From an uncultured Bacteroidota bacterium (GTDB taxonomy: Bacteria > Bacteroidota > Bacteroidia > Flavobacteriales > Flavobacteriaceae), in contig CACJNF010000002.1 in NCBI GenBank assembly GCA_902594745.1, positions 62,001-126,000 of the forward strand: a stretch of DNA of 64,000 nt, written 5' to 3'. The stretch's first letter is position 1; each line of letters opens with the position of its first letter. The position numbers and the translations under genes were made by a program. Positions 44,474-53,316 of this stretch are shown one piece after another. The notes beneath the pieces were generated by a model. It did no database searches. It had not been told where the DNA came from and saw only the letters and a program-made list of their open reading frames with translations.

Positions 44474-44701
44474 TTAATTTTTAGATTTTTTAAGGATTGT
44501 AAAAATGCAAAGAGTAAAACCTATAATTACAATTAGGGGTGCAAGCCTAATTCTTCTAAAATTATAAATTTCATCACTAAATATTTCAGGATCATCTGAT
44601 GCTCCTCCTGACATAAGAAGAAAACCAATACCAATAACCAATAGTGATACAATAAGTATGCGATACCTATTCTTATTAAATAAAAAATCTTTCCCTTTCA
44701 T
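44474..44701 (-). CDS. DUF3098 small membrane protein
   Basis: 75 residues, ATG start. Two helices (about 14-31 and 51-68) separated by a short loop containing DDPEIFSDEIYNFRRIRLAP. DUF3098 is specific to Bacteroidota and typically lies between ftsX and uppP/truB; here it follows ftsX by five bases. The function is unknown; the location suggests a role with FtsX or the envelope. Confidence 0.85.
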   Translation of the reverse strand: MKGKDFLFNKNRYRILIVSLLVIGIGFLLMSGGASDDPEIFSDEIYNFRRIRLAPLIVIIGFTLCIFTILKKSKN

Positions 44702-44706
44702 TAATG

Positions 44707-45573
44707 CTATCTTGATATTTTTAATTTAAGATATTTCTGAGTCATAAAGTAAGAGCTAATATATGACGTAAATATTCCAAATAAAATTATGAATGAAACT
44801 AAAATTATATTGTCTTTAGTATTTGAAAAAAAATCAATTTCATCTAATTCAAAACTAGCCTGAAACAATGAGGTAAATAGTAATATAAGTGAGACAATCG
44901 ATGAGTAAATCCCTATCCTAACATAACTTGCAATAAAGGGTCTTCTTATAAAACTTTTAGTAGCTCCAACAAGTTGCATTGTTTTTATTGTATCTCTTTT
45001 GTTATATATTGAAATCTTAATAGAATTATTAATTAAAATAAAGCTTGTAATAAAAAATAAAACACTTATAATAATAATCAATACTCCAATTCTCTCAAAA
45101 TTATTCACTAGAGATTCAACTAATGGTTTATCATATTCAACTTCTTCAATAAATTCAAAATTATCAAGGCTCTCTATAAATTCTTCAATATTATATATAT
45201 CAATTTTATCTCCAAAAAGCCTAACTGATATTAGATCTAGTAGCGGATTATAACCTAAAAAACCAACAAATTCTTCTCCAATTTCGTTTGTATACAATTC
45301 TGCTGCATCTTCTTTTGATATAAATTCAATGGATTTTACATTCTCATTTAAATTTAAAAACTTATTAATTTGCTTGACATCATTATCTCTTGATGAATTT
45401 TTTAGATAAATATTAACTGTTACATTTTCCTTAAAATAGTTTTCTATTGAAGATGATTTTAGGTAAGTAAATAAAGCTATTGATAGAAAAAATAATACTA
45501 TAGTATTAATAACAAATAATGATATAAGATTATTTGTTGCCTTTTTTCTTTGATAAGAGTTTTTAAAGTCCAT
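44707..45573 (-). CDS. ftsX: cell division protein FtsX (permease-like)
   Basis: 288 residues, ATG start. One N-terminal helix (about 17-38), an extracytoplasmic domain (about 40-160, with SRDNDVKQINKFLN and VRLFGDK), and three C-terminal helices in the FtsX permease core (MQLVGATKSFIRRPFIASYV). With FtsE it forms an ABC-like complex that activates peptidoglycan hydrolases at the divisome; ftsE is not adjacent. First gene of the minus-strand operon through rpoN, divergent from leuS by 87 bases. Confidence 0.92.
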   Translation of the reverse strand: MDFKNSYQRKKATNNLISLFVINTIVLFFLSIALFTYLKSSSIENYFKENVTVNIYLKNSSRDNDVKQINKFLNLNENVKSIEFISKEDAAELYTNEIGEEFVGFLGYNPLLDLISVRLFGDKIDIYNIEEFIESLDNFEFIEEVEYDKPLVESLVNNFERIGVLIIIISVLFFITSFILINNSIKISIYNKRDTIKTMQLVGATKSFIRRPFIASYVRIGIYSSIVSLILLFTSLFQASFELDEIDFFSNTKDNIILVSFIILFGIFTSYISSYFMTQKYLKLKISR

Positions 45574-45660
45574 TTTTAACTATTATAAAAGTACTAAACA
45601 ATTAATAAATTAATTTTTATGTTATTTAAATAAGTTCTTCCTTTGTAAAAAATATTTTCA

Positions 45661-48471
45661 GTGAAATACAATTTTCTAGAAATAGAAAAAAAATGGCAGA
45701 AATATTGGAGAGATAATAAAACTTTTCAAGTAAGCATTTCTGAAAAACCAAAATACTATATTTTAGACATGTTCCCTTATCCTTCCGGGGCTGGTCTACA
45801 TGTAGGACATCCTCTCGGATATATTGCAAGTGATATTTTTTCAAGATATAAGAGACATAAAGGTTTTAATGTACTCCATCCCCAAGGCTATGATTCATTT
45901 GGTTTGCCAGCAGAGCAATATGCAATAAAAACAGGTCAGCATCCTAAAAAAACAACCCAAGAAAATATTGATATGTATAGAAAACAGCTTGATAGAATAG
46001 GTTTTTCGTTTGATTGGTCAAGAGAAATAAGAACTTCTGAGCCTAATTACTATAAATGGACACAATGGATCTTTATATTAATGTTTAATTCCTTCTATTG
46101 TAAGATTGAAAATAAGGCAAAGCATATTAATGAGTTGATTAGTTCCTTTGAAAAAGATGGGGATGATTTATATAAAAATGAGTTAGAAAAACTAGACTAT
46201 TCATTTTCAAATAAAGAATGGAAGAATTTTAATGATAAAATTAAATCAGATATTTTGATGAATTTTAGATTAGCCTATATTACTGATGGAGAGGTTAATT
46301 GGTGTGAAGAATTGGGAACTGTGCTTGCTAATGACGAGATTATTAATGGAGTAAGTGAAAGAGGTGGATATCCTGTAACAAAAAGAAAAGTTAAACATTG
46401 GTGTCTAAGAATAAGTAAATATTCAGACAGACTTTTAGAAGACTTAAATAAAATTGACTGGCCAGAACCATTAAAAGAGATGCAAAGAAACTGGATTGGA
46501 AAATCAAAAGGTGTTTCATTAAAATTCGAAGTTGAAAACTCAGATAAAAAAATTGAAGTCTTTACAACTAGACCTGACACTATTTTTGGAGTTTCGTTTT
46601 TAACTGTTGCACCTGAGTATAAAGACTTACACGATATCTCATCCTCAAAAAATACAAGTGAAATAGAAAATTATATAAAAGAGGTATCAGTAAAGTCTGA
46701 AAGAGATAGGCTATCAGATGTTAAAACTGTATCAGGTGTATTTACTGGATCTTATGCAATTCATCCATTTTCTGGTAACAAAATTCCAATATGGACTTCG
46801 GATTATGTGCTGGCAAGTTATGGAACTGGAGCAGTAATGGGGGTTCCGGCTGGAGATCAAAGAGATTTTGACTTTGCAAAAAAGTTTAAAATAGATATTC
46901 CAAATATTTTTGATCACATTGATATTACAAAATCTGCTTTTTCTGAAAAGACAGGATTTAAATTAATTAACTCTGAATTTCTTAATGGTCATGATTATGA
47001 AACTTCATTAGAGATTATAATTAGTAAAATTGAAGATAAAAAAATTGGAAAATCAAAAATACAATACAAACTAAGAGATGCTATTTTTAGTAGGCAGAGA
47101 TATTGGGGTGAGCCTATTCCTATTTATTATAAGAATGATATACCAAAAAATATTGAAGAAACCTATCTTCCATTAAACCTTCCTGAAGTAGATAATTTTT
47201 TACCAACAAAAAATGGTGATTCGCCCCTAGGCAATTCTAATGAATGGGCATGGGATGAAAAAAATAAGAAAGTGACTCTTAATAGTATGATTGATAATGT
47301 AAATGTTTTTCCATTAGAACTTAATACTATGCCTGGTTGGGCTGGAAGTTCTTGGTATTTCTATAGATATATGGATCCTAAAAATGATAAAAAATTTATT
47401 TCTGACGATTCTCAATCTTATTGGTCTGAAGTTGATGTTTACTTTGGAGGAAGTGAACATGCTACTGGACATCTACTTTATTCAAGATTTTATCAAAAAT
47501 TTTTATTTGATCTAGATTTTCTCCAAAAAGATGAATATGCTAAAAAACTTATTAACCAAGGAATGATTCTTGGAAACTCTGCATTTATTTATCGTAAGTC
47601 AGGTACTTCAGAATATTTTTCTAAGAATTTAATTAATAATATAGAAGTTGATAGAATTAGGATTGATATTAAATATGTAAATGGAGAAAATGAAGTTGAC
47701 ATAGATCGTTTAAAAAAAGAAGATAAAGATTTTAATAATGCTTCTTTTAATTTTGATAATGGAAAATTTGAGAGTATTAGAGAGCAGGAAAAAATGTCCA
47801 AATCAAAATTTAATGTTGTGAACCCTGATGAAATATGTGATCAATATGGAGCTGATACATTAAGGATGTATGAAATGTTCTTAGGGCCAATTGAACAGTC
47901 CAAACCATGGGATACAAGAGGTATTTCTGGAGTTTATTCTTTTTTGAAAAGGTTTTGGAATCTTTTCTTTAAAGGTGACAAATTAACTTTAACTGAAGAT
48001 ATGCCTTCCGAAGAATCTTTAAAATCACTACATAAAACAATAAAAAAGGTTACTGAAGACATTGAAAAACTTAGTCTAAATACATGTATAAGTTCATTTA
48101 TGATTTGTATAAATGAACTTAGTGCATTAAAATGTAACAACAGATTAGTACTTGAGCAATTGCTTGTTTTGATTTCTCCTTTCGCTCCTCATTTTGCTGA
48201 GGAACTTTGGAGTCAAATTGGAAATACAAAATCAATAATTGATGAAAAATATCCTGAATTTGATAAAAAATACTTAATTGAATCTGAAAAGAATTATCCA
48301 GTTTCTTTTAATGGTAAGACAAAATTTACCATAAACTTATCTTTGGAATTAGATGCTAATGAAATTGAAAAAATTGTCTTGTCCAATGAGAAAACAATAT
48401 CAATTTTAAACAATACAAGACCAAAGAAAGTTATTGTAGTACCTGGTAAAATCATTAATATAGTTGTATGA
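45661..48471 (+). CDS. leuS: leucyl-tRNA synthetase
   Basis: 936 residues from a GTG start at 45661 (MKYNFLEIEKKWQKYW). Class Ia enzyme: the HIGH-type motif is in PYPSGAGLHVGHPLGYIASD, the editing domain lies at about 240-430, and the KMSKS motif is QEKMSKSKFNVVNP. Longer than E. coli (860); a Lys/Glu-rich insertion at about 153-195, between motifs, is typical of Bacteroidota. It overlaps the SemiSWEET gene by four bases (48468-48471). Confidence 0.96.
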   Translation: MKYNFLEIEKKWQKYWRDNKTFQVSISEKPKYYILDMFPYPSGAGLHVGHPLGYIASDIFSRYKRHKGFNVLHPQGYDSFGLPAEQYAIKTGQHPKKTTQENIDMYRKQLDRIGFSFDWSREIRTSEPNYYKWTQWIFILMFNSFYCKIENKAKHINELISSFEKDGDDLYKNELEKLDYSFSNKEWKNFNDKIKSDILMNFRLAYITDGEVNWCEELGTVLANDEIINGVSERGGYPVTKRKVKHWCLRISKYSDRLLEDLNKIDWPEPLKEMQRNWIGKSKGVSLKFEVENSDKKIEVFTTRPDTIFGVSFLTVAPEYKDLHDISSSKNTSEIENYIKEVSVKSERDRLSDVKTVSGVFTGSYAIHPFSGNKIPIWTSDYVLASYGTGAVMGVPAGDQRDFDFAKKFKIDIPNIFDHIDITKSAFSEKTGFKLINSEFLNGHDYETSLEIIISKIEDKKIGKSKIQYKLRDAIFSRQRYWGEPIPIYYKNDIPKNIEETYLPLNLPEVDNFLPTKNGDSPLGNSNEWAWDEKNKKVTLNSMIDNVNVFPLELNTMPGWAGSSWYFYRYMDPKNDKKFISDDSQSYWSEVDVYFGGSEHATGHLLYSRFYQKFLFDLDFLQKDEYAKKLINQGMILGNSAFIYRKSGTSEYFSKNLINNIEVDRIRIDIKYVNGENEVDIDRLKKEDKDFNNASFNFDNGKFESIREQEKMSKSKFNVVNPDEICDQYGADTLRMYEMFLGPIEQSKPWDTRGISGVYSFLKRFWNLFFKGDKLTLTEDMPSEESLKSLHKTIKKVTEDIEKLSLNTCISSFMICINELSALKCNNRLVLEQLLVLISPFAPHFAEELWSQIGNTKSIIDEKYPEFDKKYLIESEKNYPVSFNGKTKFTINLSLELDANEIEKIVLSNEKTISILNNTRPKKVIVVPGKIINIVV

Positions 48472-48725
48472 TAGATCCATTTCATGAATCAATTGGAATT
48501 ATAGCTGCAATTCTTACAACTTCTGCATTTATCCCACAAGTTTATAAAATATATAAAGAAAAGAAAGCTCAAGGTGTTTCTCTTACGATGTACTTGATAA
48601 TGTTTGTTGGTGTTTTGCTATGGTTAGTATATGGAGTTTTAATAGGTAGCATTGCAATTATAATAGCTAACAGTGTAACTGCAATTCTCCAACTCTTTGT
48701 TATTATTTTTAAGTTAAAAAATTGA
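48468..48725 (+). CDS. SemiSWEET sugar transporter
   Basis: 85 residues, ATG start. A single triple-helix bundle with the MtN3/saliva/SWEET pattern: TTSAFIPQVYKIYKEKKAQG (PQ motif) in helix 1, then two more helices. Bacterial SemiSWEETs dimerise and pass sugars by alternating access. Typical length (about 85-90). Overlaps leuS by four bases. The sugar is not predictable here. Confidence 0.9.
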   Translation: MIDPFHESIGIIAAILTTSAFIPQVYKIYKEKKAQGVSLTMYLIMFVGVLLWLVYGVLIGSIAIIIANSVTAILQLFVIIFKLKN

Positions 48726-48774
48726 TAATTTTTTTTTCAATTAAACCGTTTATTTAATTTTACAAAAATTATTT

Positions 48775-49485
48775 ATGGATTTACTATATTATTCAGACCC
48801 AGCTTATTTATATATTTTTATACCGATAATGCTGCTCAGCTTTTTAATTCAAAATAAGCTAAAGTCAAAATTTAAAAAATTCTCTCAACAGACTTTATCA
48901 GCAAACTTATCTGGAAAAGAAATTGCTGAAAAAATGTTAAGTGATCATGGTATTTATGATGTTAAAGTTATTTCTGTTAGAGGTCAGTTAACTGATCATT
49001 ACAATCCTCAAAAGAAGACTGTTAACCTCAGTCAAAGTGTATATAATGAAAGAAATGCCGCTGCAGCTGCTGTTGCTGCTCATGAGTGTGGTCATGCTGT
49101 TCAGCATGCAAAAGGTTATGAATGGCTTCAGATGAGATCAATATTAGTTCCAATGGTTGGAGTAACTTCAAATCTTGGAATCTGGATTTTAATTGCAGGA
49201 GCTGTTATAACACAGTCATCTCCAACTATAGGTGGTAGTCTTGTTAGTATTGGAATTTTAGGCTTTGCTTTTGGTACATTATTTAGCTTAGTAACACTTC
49301 CTGTTGAATTCGATGCTAGTAAAAGAGCTATTTATTGGCTGGAAAGAAAAAGAATCGTAAATCAAAGAGAACTAGTCCAATCTAAAGAAGCCCTTAACTG
49401 GGCAGCTGGCACATATGTTGTGGCTGCATTAGCATCAATTGCGAACCTAGTATATATATGGATGAGGTTTGGTAGAAGAAATTAA
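48775..49485 (+). CDS. zinc metallopeptidase, YugP-like membrane protein
   Basis: 236 residues, ATG start. Membrane-bound neutral zinc metallopeptidase family (PF04298-like). The zinc motif HECGH is at 103-107 (VAAHECGHAVQHAKGY), with membrane helices before it (about 12-28) and after it (about 125-185, 212-230). Possible third ligand is Glu or Asp in LPVEFDASKRA. Substrate unknown. Its stop overlaps that of hemD (TTAA, 49482-49485). Confidence 0.88.
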   Translation: MDLLYYSDPAYLYIFIPIMLLSFLIQNKLKSKFKKFSQQTLSANLSGKEIAEKMLSDHGIYDVKVISVRGQLTDHYNPQKKTVNLSQSVYNERNAAAAAVAAHECGHAVQHAKGYEWLQMRSILVPMVGVTSNLGIWILIAGAVITQSSPTIGGSLVSIGILGFAFGTLFSLVTLPVEFDASKRAIYWLERKRIVNQRELVQSKEALNWAAGTYVVAALASIANLVYIWMRFGRRN

Positions 49486-50216
49486 CCTTTTATATACCTT
49501 TCAATTGCCATTGCCATTGAAGGCGCCACTTCTGTGGGTGCCTTTATATCAATTCTAAGATTTTTTCCAATTGCAGCATCTTCGGTTGTATTGCCATATA
49601 CAGCAATTAGAGTTTTATTTTGTTTAAAATCAGGAAAATTTTTAAATAAAGATTCAATACCTAGTGGACTAAAAAAAACAAGTACATCATAGTAAACATC
49701 ACTTAAATCAGATAAATCTGAAACTACAGTTTTAAAAAGCTGTGCTCTCTCCCATGAAATTTCAAATGAATCAAGTGTATTTACTATATCTGGGTTAAGA
49801 CTACCAGAACTTGGAACTAAAAATTTTTCTCTATGAAATTTTAGAAAGATAGCCTCAAGATCTCTAAAACTGTTATTACCTACATATATTTTACGTTTTC
49901 TGTAAACTACGTATTTTTGCAGATAGTAAGCCACTGCTTCAGATTGACAAAAATATTTTGTCTGATCTGGAACTTTAAATCTCATCTCTTCAGCTATTCT
50001 AAAAAAGTGATCCACAGCGTTTCTGCTGGTAAGAACAATATTCTGAAATCTTGAAAAATCAACTTTTTGAGCTCTAACCTCCTTTGCTGTTAGACCTTCA
50101 ACATGAATAAATGGCCTATAATCGACCTTGATTTTATGCTTTCTAACTAGCTTTGAGTATGGAGAATTACCATTAGTAGGTTCAGGTTGAGAAATAAGAA
50201 CGGTTTTAATACTCAT
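49482..50216 (-). CDS. hemD: uroporphyrinogen-III synthase family protein
   Basis: 244 residues, ATG start. HemD fold recognised by the duplicated Rossmann-like lobes: VLISQPEPTNGNSPY, FQNIVLTSRNAVDHFFRIAE (about 57-76) and DVLVFFSPLGIESLFKNFPD and LIAVYGNTTEDAA in the second lobe. It cyclises hydroxymethylbilane to uroporphyrinogen III. Sequence in this family is weakly conserved. It is the upstream neighbour, on the minus strand, of nothing in heme synthesis; DUF4271 is upstream by 13 bases, a flavobacterial pairing. Confidence 0.85.
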   Translation of the reverse strand: MSIKTVLISQPEPTNGNSPYSKLVRKHKIKVDYRPFIHVEGLTAKEVRAQKVDFSRFQNIVLTSRNAVDHFFRIAEEMRFKVPDQTKYFCQSEAVAYYLQKYVVYRKRKIYVGNNSFRDLEAIFLKFHREKFLVPSSGSLNPDIVNTLDSFEISWERAQLFKTVVSDLSDLSDVYYDVLVFFSPLGIESLFKNFPDFKQNKTLIAVYGNTTEDAAIGKNLRIDIKAPTEVAPSMAMAIERYIKG

Positions 50217-50229
50217 ATTTAATTAGTTT

Positions 50230-50892
50230 TCATAAACCTAAAGAATATAACCATATCCAAGGGGCTAGTTTGAAGGCACAAAGATACAAAATAAAATACA
50301 TTACTTCCTTCACCTTAAGTTTTGCAAAATAACTTAAATAGTTTTTTGTTTGAAGGATTATAAATAATGAAATAAAGACTATTGAACTGATTTTTAGTGA
50401 ATTAAAATCATAAAAATCATTATATGTATATATAAAAAAATTAAATATCATTAATAGTGAGATTATGATACTTATTATAAAGTTTTTATAAAAAATTAAT
50501 TTCAGCTTAGAACCAATAAACATATTCATGACATACTCAATCATTAGAAACCTTAATACTATAATTCCAGCAGCGATTGAATTAATGTTAATTATAGAAT
50601 TAAACTGATTTAACTGCAATTGATCATAACTCCCATTTAATCTTAAAGAACTAAAATATAGCAGAATGACAACATTAATAATTACAAAGAAGAAACCATT
50701 GAAGTAATTTATATAATTTATTTTAGATATAGTTAGATCGTCTGCATTGTATGGAAAGAAGAGATTAGTAAAATGATATTGAAGACTTCTAAATAAATAA
50801 AGTAATTTTACTTTTTGGTAGACAGTAAATAAATAGAATACTATTATTAAGATTAATACAAAAACATTAATAAAATTATTAGTTAAAATCAT
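50230..50892 (-). CDS. DUF4271 membrane protein
   Basis: 220 residues, ATG start. About six hydrophobic helices; the C-terminus YLCAFKLAPWIWLY is a recognisable end of DUF4271. The family is confined to Bacteroidota and lies next to the uroporphyrinogen-III synthase gene, as here. Function unknown. Divergent from the mannosyltransferase by 48 bases. Confidence 0.8.
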   Translation of the reverse strand: MILTNNFINVFVLILIIVFYLFTVYQKVKLLYLFRSLQYHFTNLFFPYNADDLTISKINYINYFNGFFFVIINVVILLYFSSLRLNGSYDQLQLNQFNSIININSIAAGIIVLRFLMIEYVMNMFIGSKLKLIFYKNFIISIIISLLMIFNFFIYTYNDFYDFNSLKISSIVFISLFIILQTKNYLSYFAKLKVKEVMYFILYLCAFKLAPWIWLYSLGL

Positions 50893-50940
50893 TAGTGCAA
50901 GTCTGGTATTCTACAAAATTATGAATAAGTAAATATCAAA

Positions 50941-51663
50941 ATGATAAATAAAAGTATAATAATTATTCCAACTTATAATGAATCAGAGAATATCGAATTA
51001 ATAATTAATAAGATTATTAATATTGATGACTCTAATGATGTACTTGTTGTTGATGATAACTCTCCTGATGGAACTTTTGAAATAGTTGAAAAACAAAAAA
51101 ATATTCATAATAACAGAGTATTTATTATTAAAAGAGATAAAAAATCTGGGCTAGGTTCTGCATATAAGGCAGGATTTAAATGGGCGCTAGAAAATAACTA
51201 CTCCTATATATTTGAGATGGACGCTGATATGTCACATGACCCAGATGAGATTAAAAATCTTAAAATTCAATTAATTCAAAATAAATATGATGTTGTTATA
51301 GGGTCTAGATATATTGAGGGTGTAAGTGTTGTTAATTGGCCTTTATCCAGAATATTTCTTTCATATTTTGCAAACTTATATGTTAGGGTAATTACTAGTA
51401 TGCCAATAAAAGATGCAACATCAGGATTTGTTGGTTATACTAAAAATGCACTGAGTTCAATTGAATTAAGTGAAATAAAATTTAATGGATATGCATTTCA
51501 AATTGAAATGAAATTTAAACTTTGGAAAAAAAATTTTAAATTAAAAGAGCATCAAATAATTTTTGTCAACAGAAAATTAGGTAAATCAAAAATGAATCAG
51601 AGTATTATTCTTGAGGCAATTTTTGGAGTTATTAAATTAAAAATTAATTCTTTTTTTAAGTAG
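50941..51663 (+). CDS. polyprenol monophosphomannose synthase (family 2 glycosyltransferase)
   Basis: 240 residues, ATG start. GT-A fold: IIPTYNESENIELI, VLVVDDNSPDGTFEIV and EMDADMSHDPDE (the DxD metal motif) at about 94-103. Matches the dolichol/polyprenol-phosphate mannose synthase group (Dpm1-like). It transfers mannose from GDP-mannose to a lipid phosphate in the cytoplasm/at the membrane, supporting protein or glycan mannosylation. Precedes pyrC by one base, a conserved flavobacterial arrangement. Confidence 0.88.
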   Translation: MINKSIIIIPTYNESENIELIINKIINIDDSNDVLVVDDNSPDGTFEIVEKQKNIHNNRVFIIKRDKKSGLGSAYKAGFKWALENNYSYIFEMDADMSHDPDEIKNLKIQLIQNKYDVVIGSRYIEGVSVVNWPLSRIFLSYFANLYVRVITSMPIKDATSGFVGYTKNALSSIELSEIKFNGYAFQIEMKFKLWKKNFKLKEHQIIFVNRKLGKSKMNQSIILEAIFGVIKLKINSFFK

Positions 51664-51664
51664 A

Positions 51665-53002
51665 ATGGGTAAACTATTAATAAAAAATGCAACTGTAATT
51701 AACGAAGGAAATAGATTAGAACAAGATATATTAATCAAAGGTGAAATAATATCCTCGGTATCAAATAACATACAAATAGATTCAGATACTGAAGTAATAG
51801 ATGCTGATGGATTAATTCTTATTCCTGGTATGATAGATGATCAAGTGCATTTTAGAGAACCTGGACTTACACACAAAGGAAATATTTCCTCTGAATCAAA
51901 AGCTGCTATTGCAGGAGGTGTTACTTCATATATAGAAATGCCAAATACAAGTCCTAATACTACTACAGTTGAAGAGTTCAACAAAAAGATAAGTATTGCG
52001 TCAATTGATTCATACTCTAATTTTTCTTTTATGTTTGGAGGTACGAATGACAACCTAGATGAAATTAAAGAAATAGATCCTTCTGAAGTTGCTGGCATAA
52101 AACTGTTTCTTGGCTCATCAACAGGAAAAATGTTAATAGATAATTTAAATTCAATTGAAAAAATTTTTTCATCTACATCTCTGCCAATATCTGCTCATTG
52201 TGAGGATGAACAAACAATAAAAAATAACTCAAAAAAATATAAAGAAATCTATGGTGAAAATGTTCCTATGGAATGTCACCCAAATATTAGAAGTGTAGAG
52301 GCATGTTATAAAAGTTCAAAATATGCTACTGATCTAGCAAAAAAAACTGGAGCAAGACTAAATGTCTTCCACATTTCTACTCAAAAAGAACTTGATCTAT
52401 TTAACAATAAACTTCCTGTTGAGGAAAAGAAAATAACTGCTGAAGTTTGTGCTCATCATTTGTGGTTTACTGATAAAGACTATAAAAAGTTTGGCTCAAA
52501 AATTAAATGGAATCCGGCTATTAAATCCCAGAATGATAAAGATGCACTTTGGAATGCAATAAAAGAAGATAAAATAGATATTATAGCTTCAGATCATGCA
52601 CCACATACAGAAATTGAGAAAGAAAACAGTTACTTTAAGTGTCCTTCGGGTGGACCTATGGTTCAGCATACAATTTTATCTTTACTAGATGAATCACCAA
52701 AACATGGAGTGAACATTGAAAAAATAGTAGAAAAAATTGCTCATAACCCTTCAAAAGTTTTTAATATTAACAGAAGAGGTTTCATCAAGGAGGGTTATTT
52801 TGCAGACATAGTCCTAATAGATCCTAATTCTCCAACTCTAGTCACAAAAAAATCACTACTTTATAAATGTGGATGGTCACCTTTTGAAGGAGTAACTTTT
52901 AGTTCATCCATTCATTCAACAATTTTAAATGGAAGAGTTGTATATTCTAATGGAAAGGTTAATGAAACTCCATATGGTAAAAAACTAGTTTTTGATAGAT
53001 GA
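51665..53002 (+). CDS. pyrC: dihydroorotase
   Basis: 445 residues, ATG start. Pyrimidine synthesis: reversible ring closure of carbamoyl aspartate. The metal motif that usually reads HxH is DDQVHFREPG here (Gln60, His62), a form I recall from other Bacteroidota enzymes. Other ligands are visible in ISAHCEDE, VFHISTQKE and IIASDHAPH. The length fits the class I/DHOase family. It overlaps the DUF4296 gene by four bases. Confidence 0.92.
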   Translation: MGKLLIKNATVINEGNRLEQDILIKGEIISSVSNNIQIDSDTEVIDADGLILIPGMIDDQVHFREPGLTHKGNISSESKAAIAGGVTSYIEMPNTSPNTTTVEEFNKKISIASIDSYSNFSFMFGGTNDNLDEIKEIDPSEVAGIKLFLGSSTGKMLIDNLNSIEKIFSSTSLPISAHCEDEQTIKNNSKKYKEIYGENVPMECHPNIRSVEACYKSSKYATDLAKKTGARLNVFHISTQKELDLFNNKLPVEEKKITAEVCAHHLWFTDKDYKKFGSKIKWNPAIKSQNDKDALWNAIKEDKIDIIASDHAPHTEIEKENSYFKCPSGGPMVQHTILSLLDESPKHGVNIEKIVEKIAHNPSKVFNINRRGFIKEGYFADIVLIDPNSPTLVTKKSLLYKCGWSPFEGVTFSSSIHSTILNGRVVYSNGKVNETPYGKKLVFDR

Positions 53003-53316
53003 AAAAATATTTATTAATTATATTTTTATTTATAGGTTGCTCTGATAATGTTCCAGATAATCTTATTAGTAAAGAAAAAATGGAAAACATTATTTTTGAT
53101 ATAATGATATTGAATGCATCTAGTGGATTTGATTTAAAAATAGATAATAACTTATTAAGTGATGAGTTGATCTATAAAAAACATAATATTGATAGTTTAC
53201 AGTTTTTTGAAAGTGAGCTTTATTATTCAAAAAATCCAAGAGACCACTATGAAATTTATGCAAAAGTTAAAATTAGAATATTGAAATCAATTGATAGTTT
53301 AAAAAATATTAATTAA
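52999..53316 (+). CDS. DUF4296 small lipoprotein
   Basis: 105 residues, ATG start overlapping pyrC. Signal ends at Cys14 (LFIGC), giving a lipoprotein. The body is helical, with KMENIIFDIMILNAS and LQFFESELYYSKNP, the DUF4296 pattern. Bacteroidota-specific, function unknown, typically downstream of pyrC as here. Ends in a one-base TAATG overlap with tyrS. Confidence 0.82.
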   Translation: MKKYLLIIFLFIGCSDNVPDNLISKEKMENIIFDIMILNASSGFDLKIDNNLLSDELIYKKHNIDSLQFFESELYYSKNPRDHYEIYAKVKIRILKSIDSLKNIN

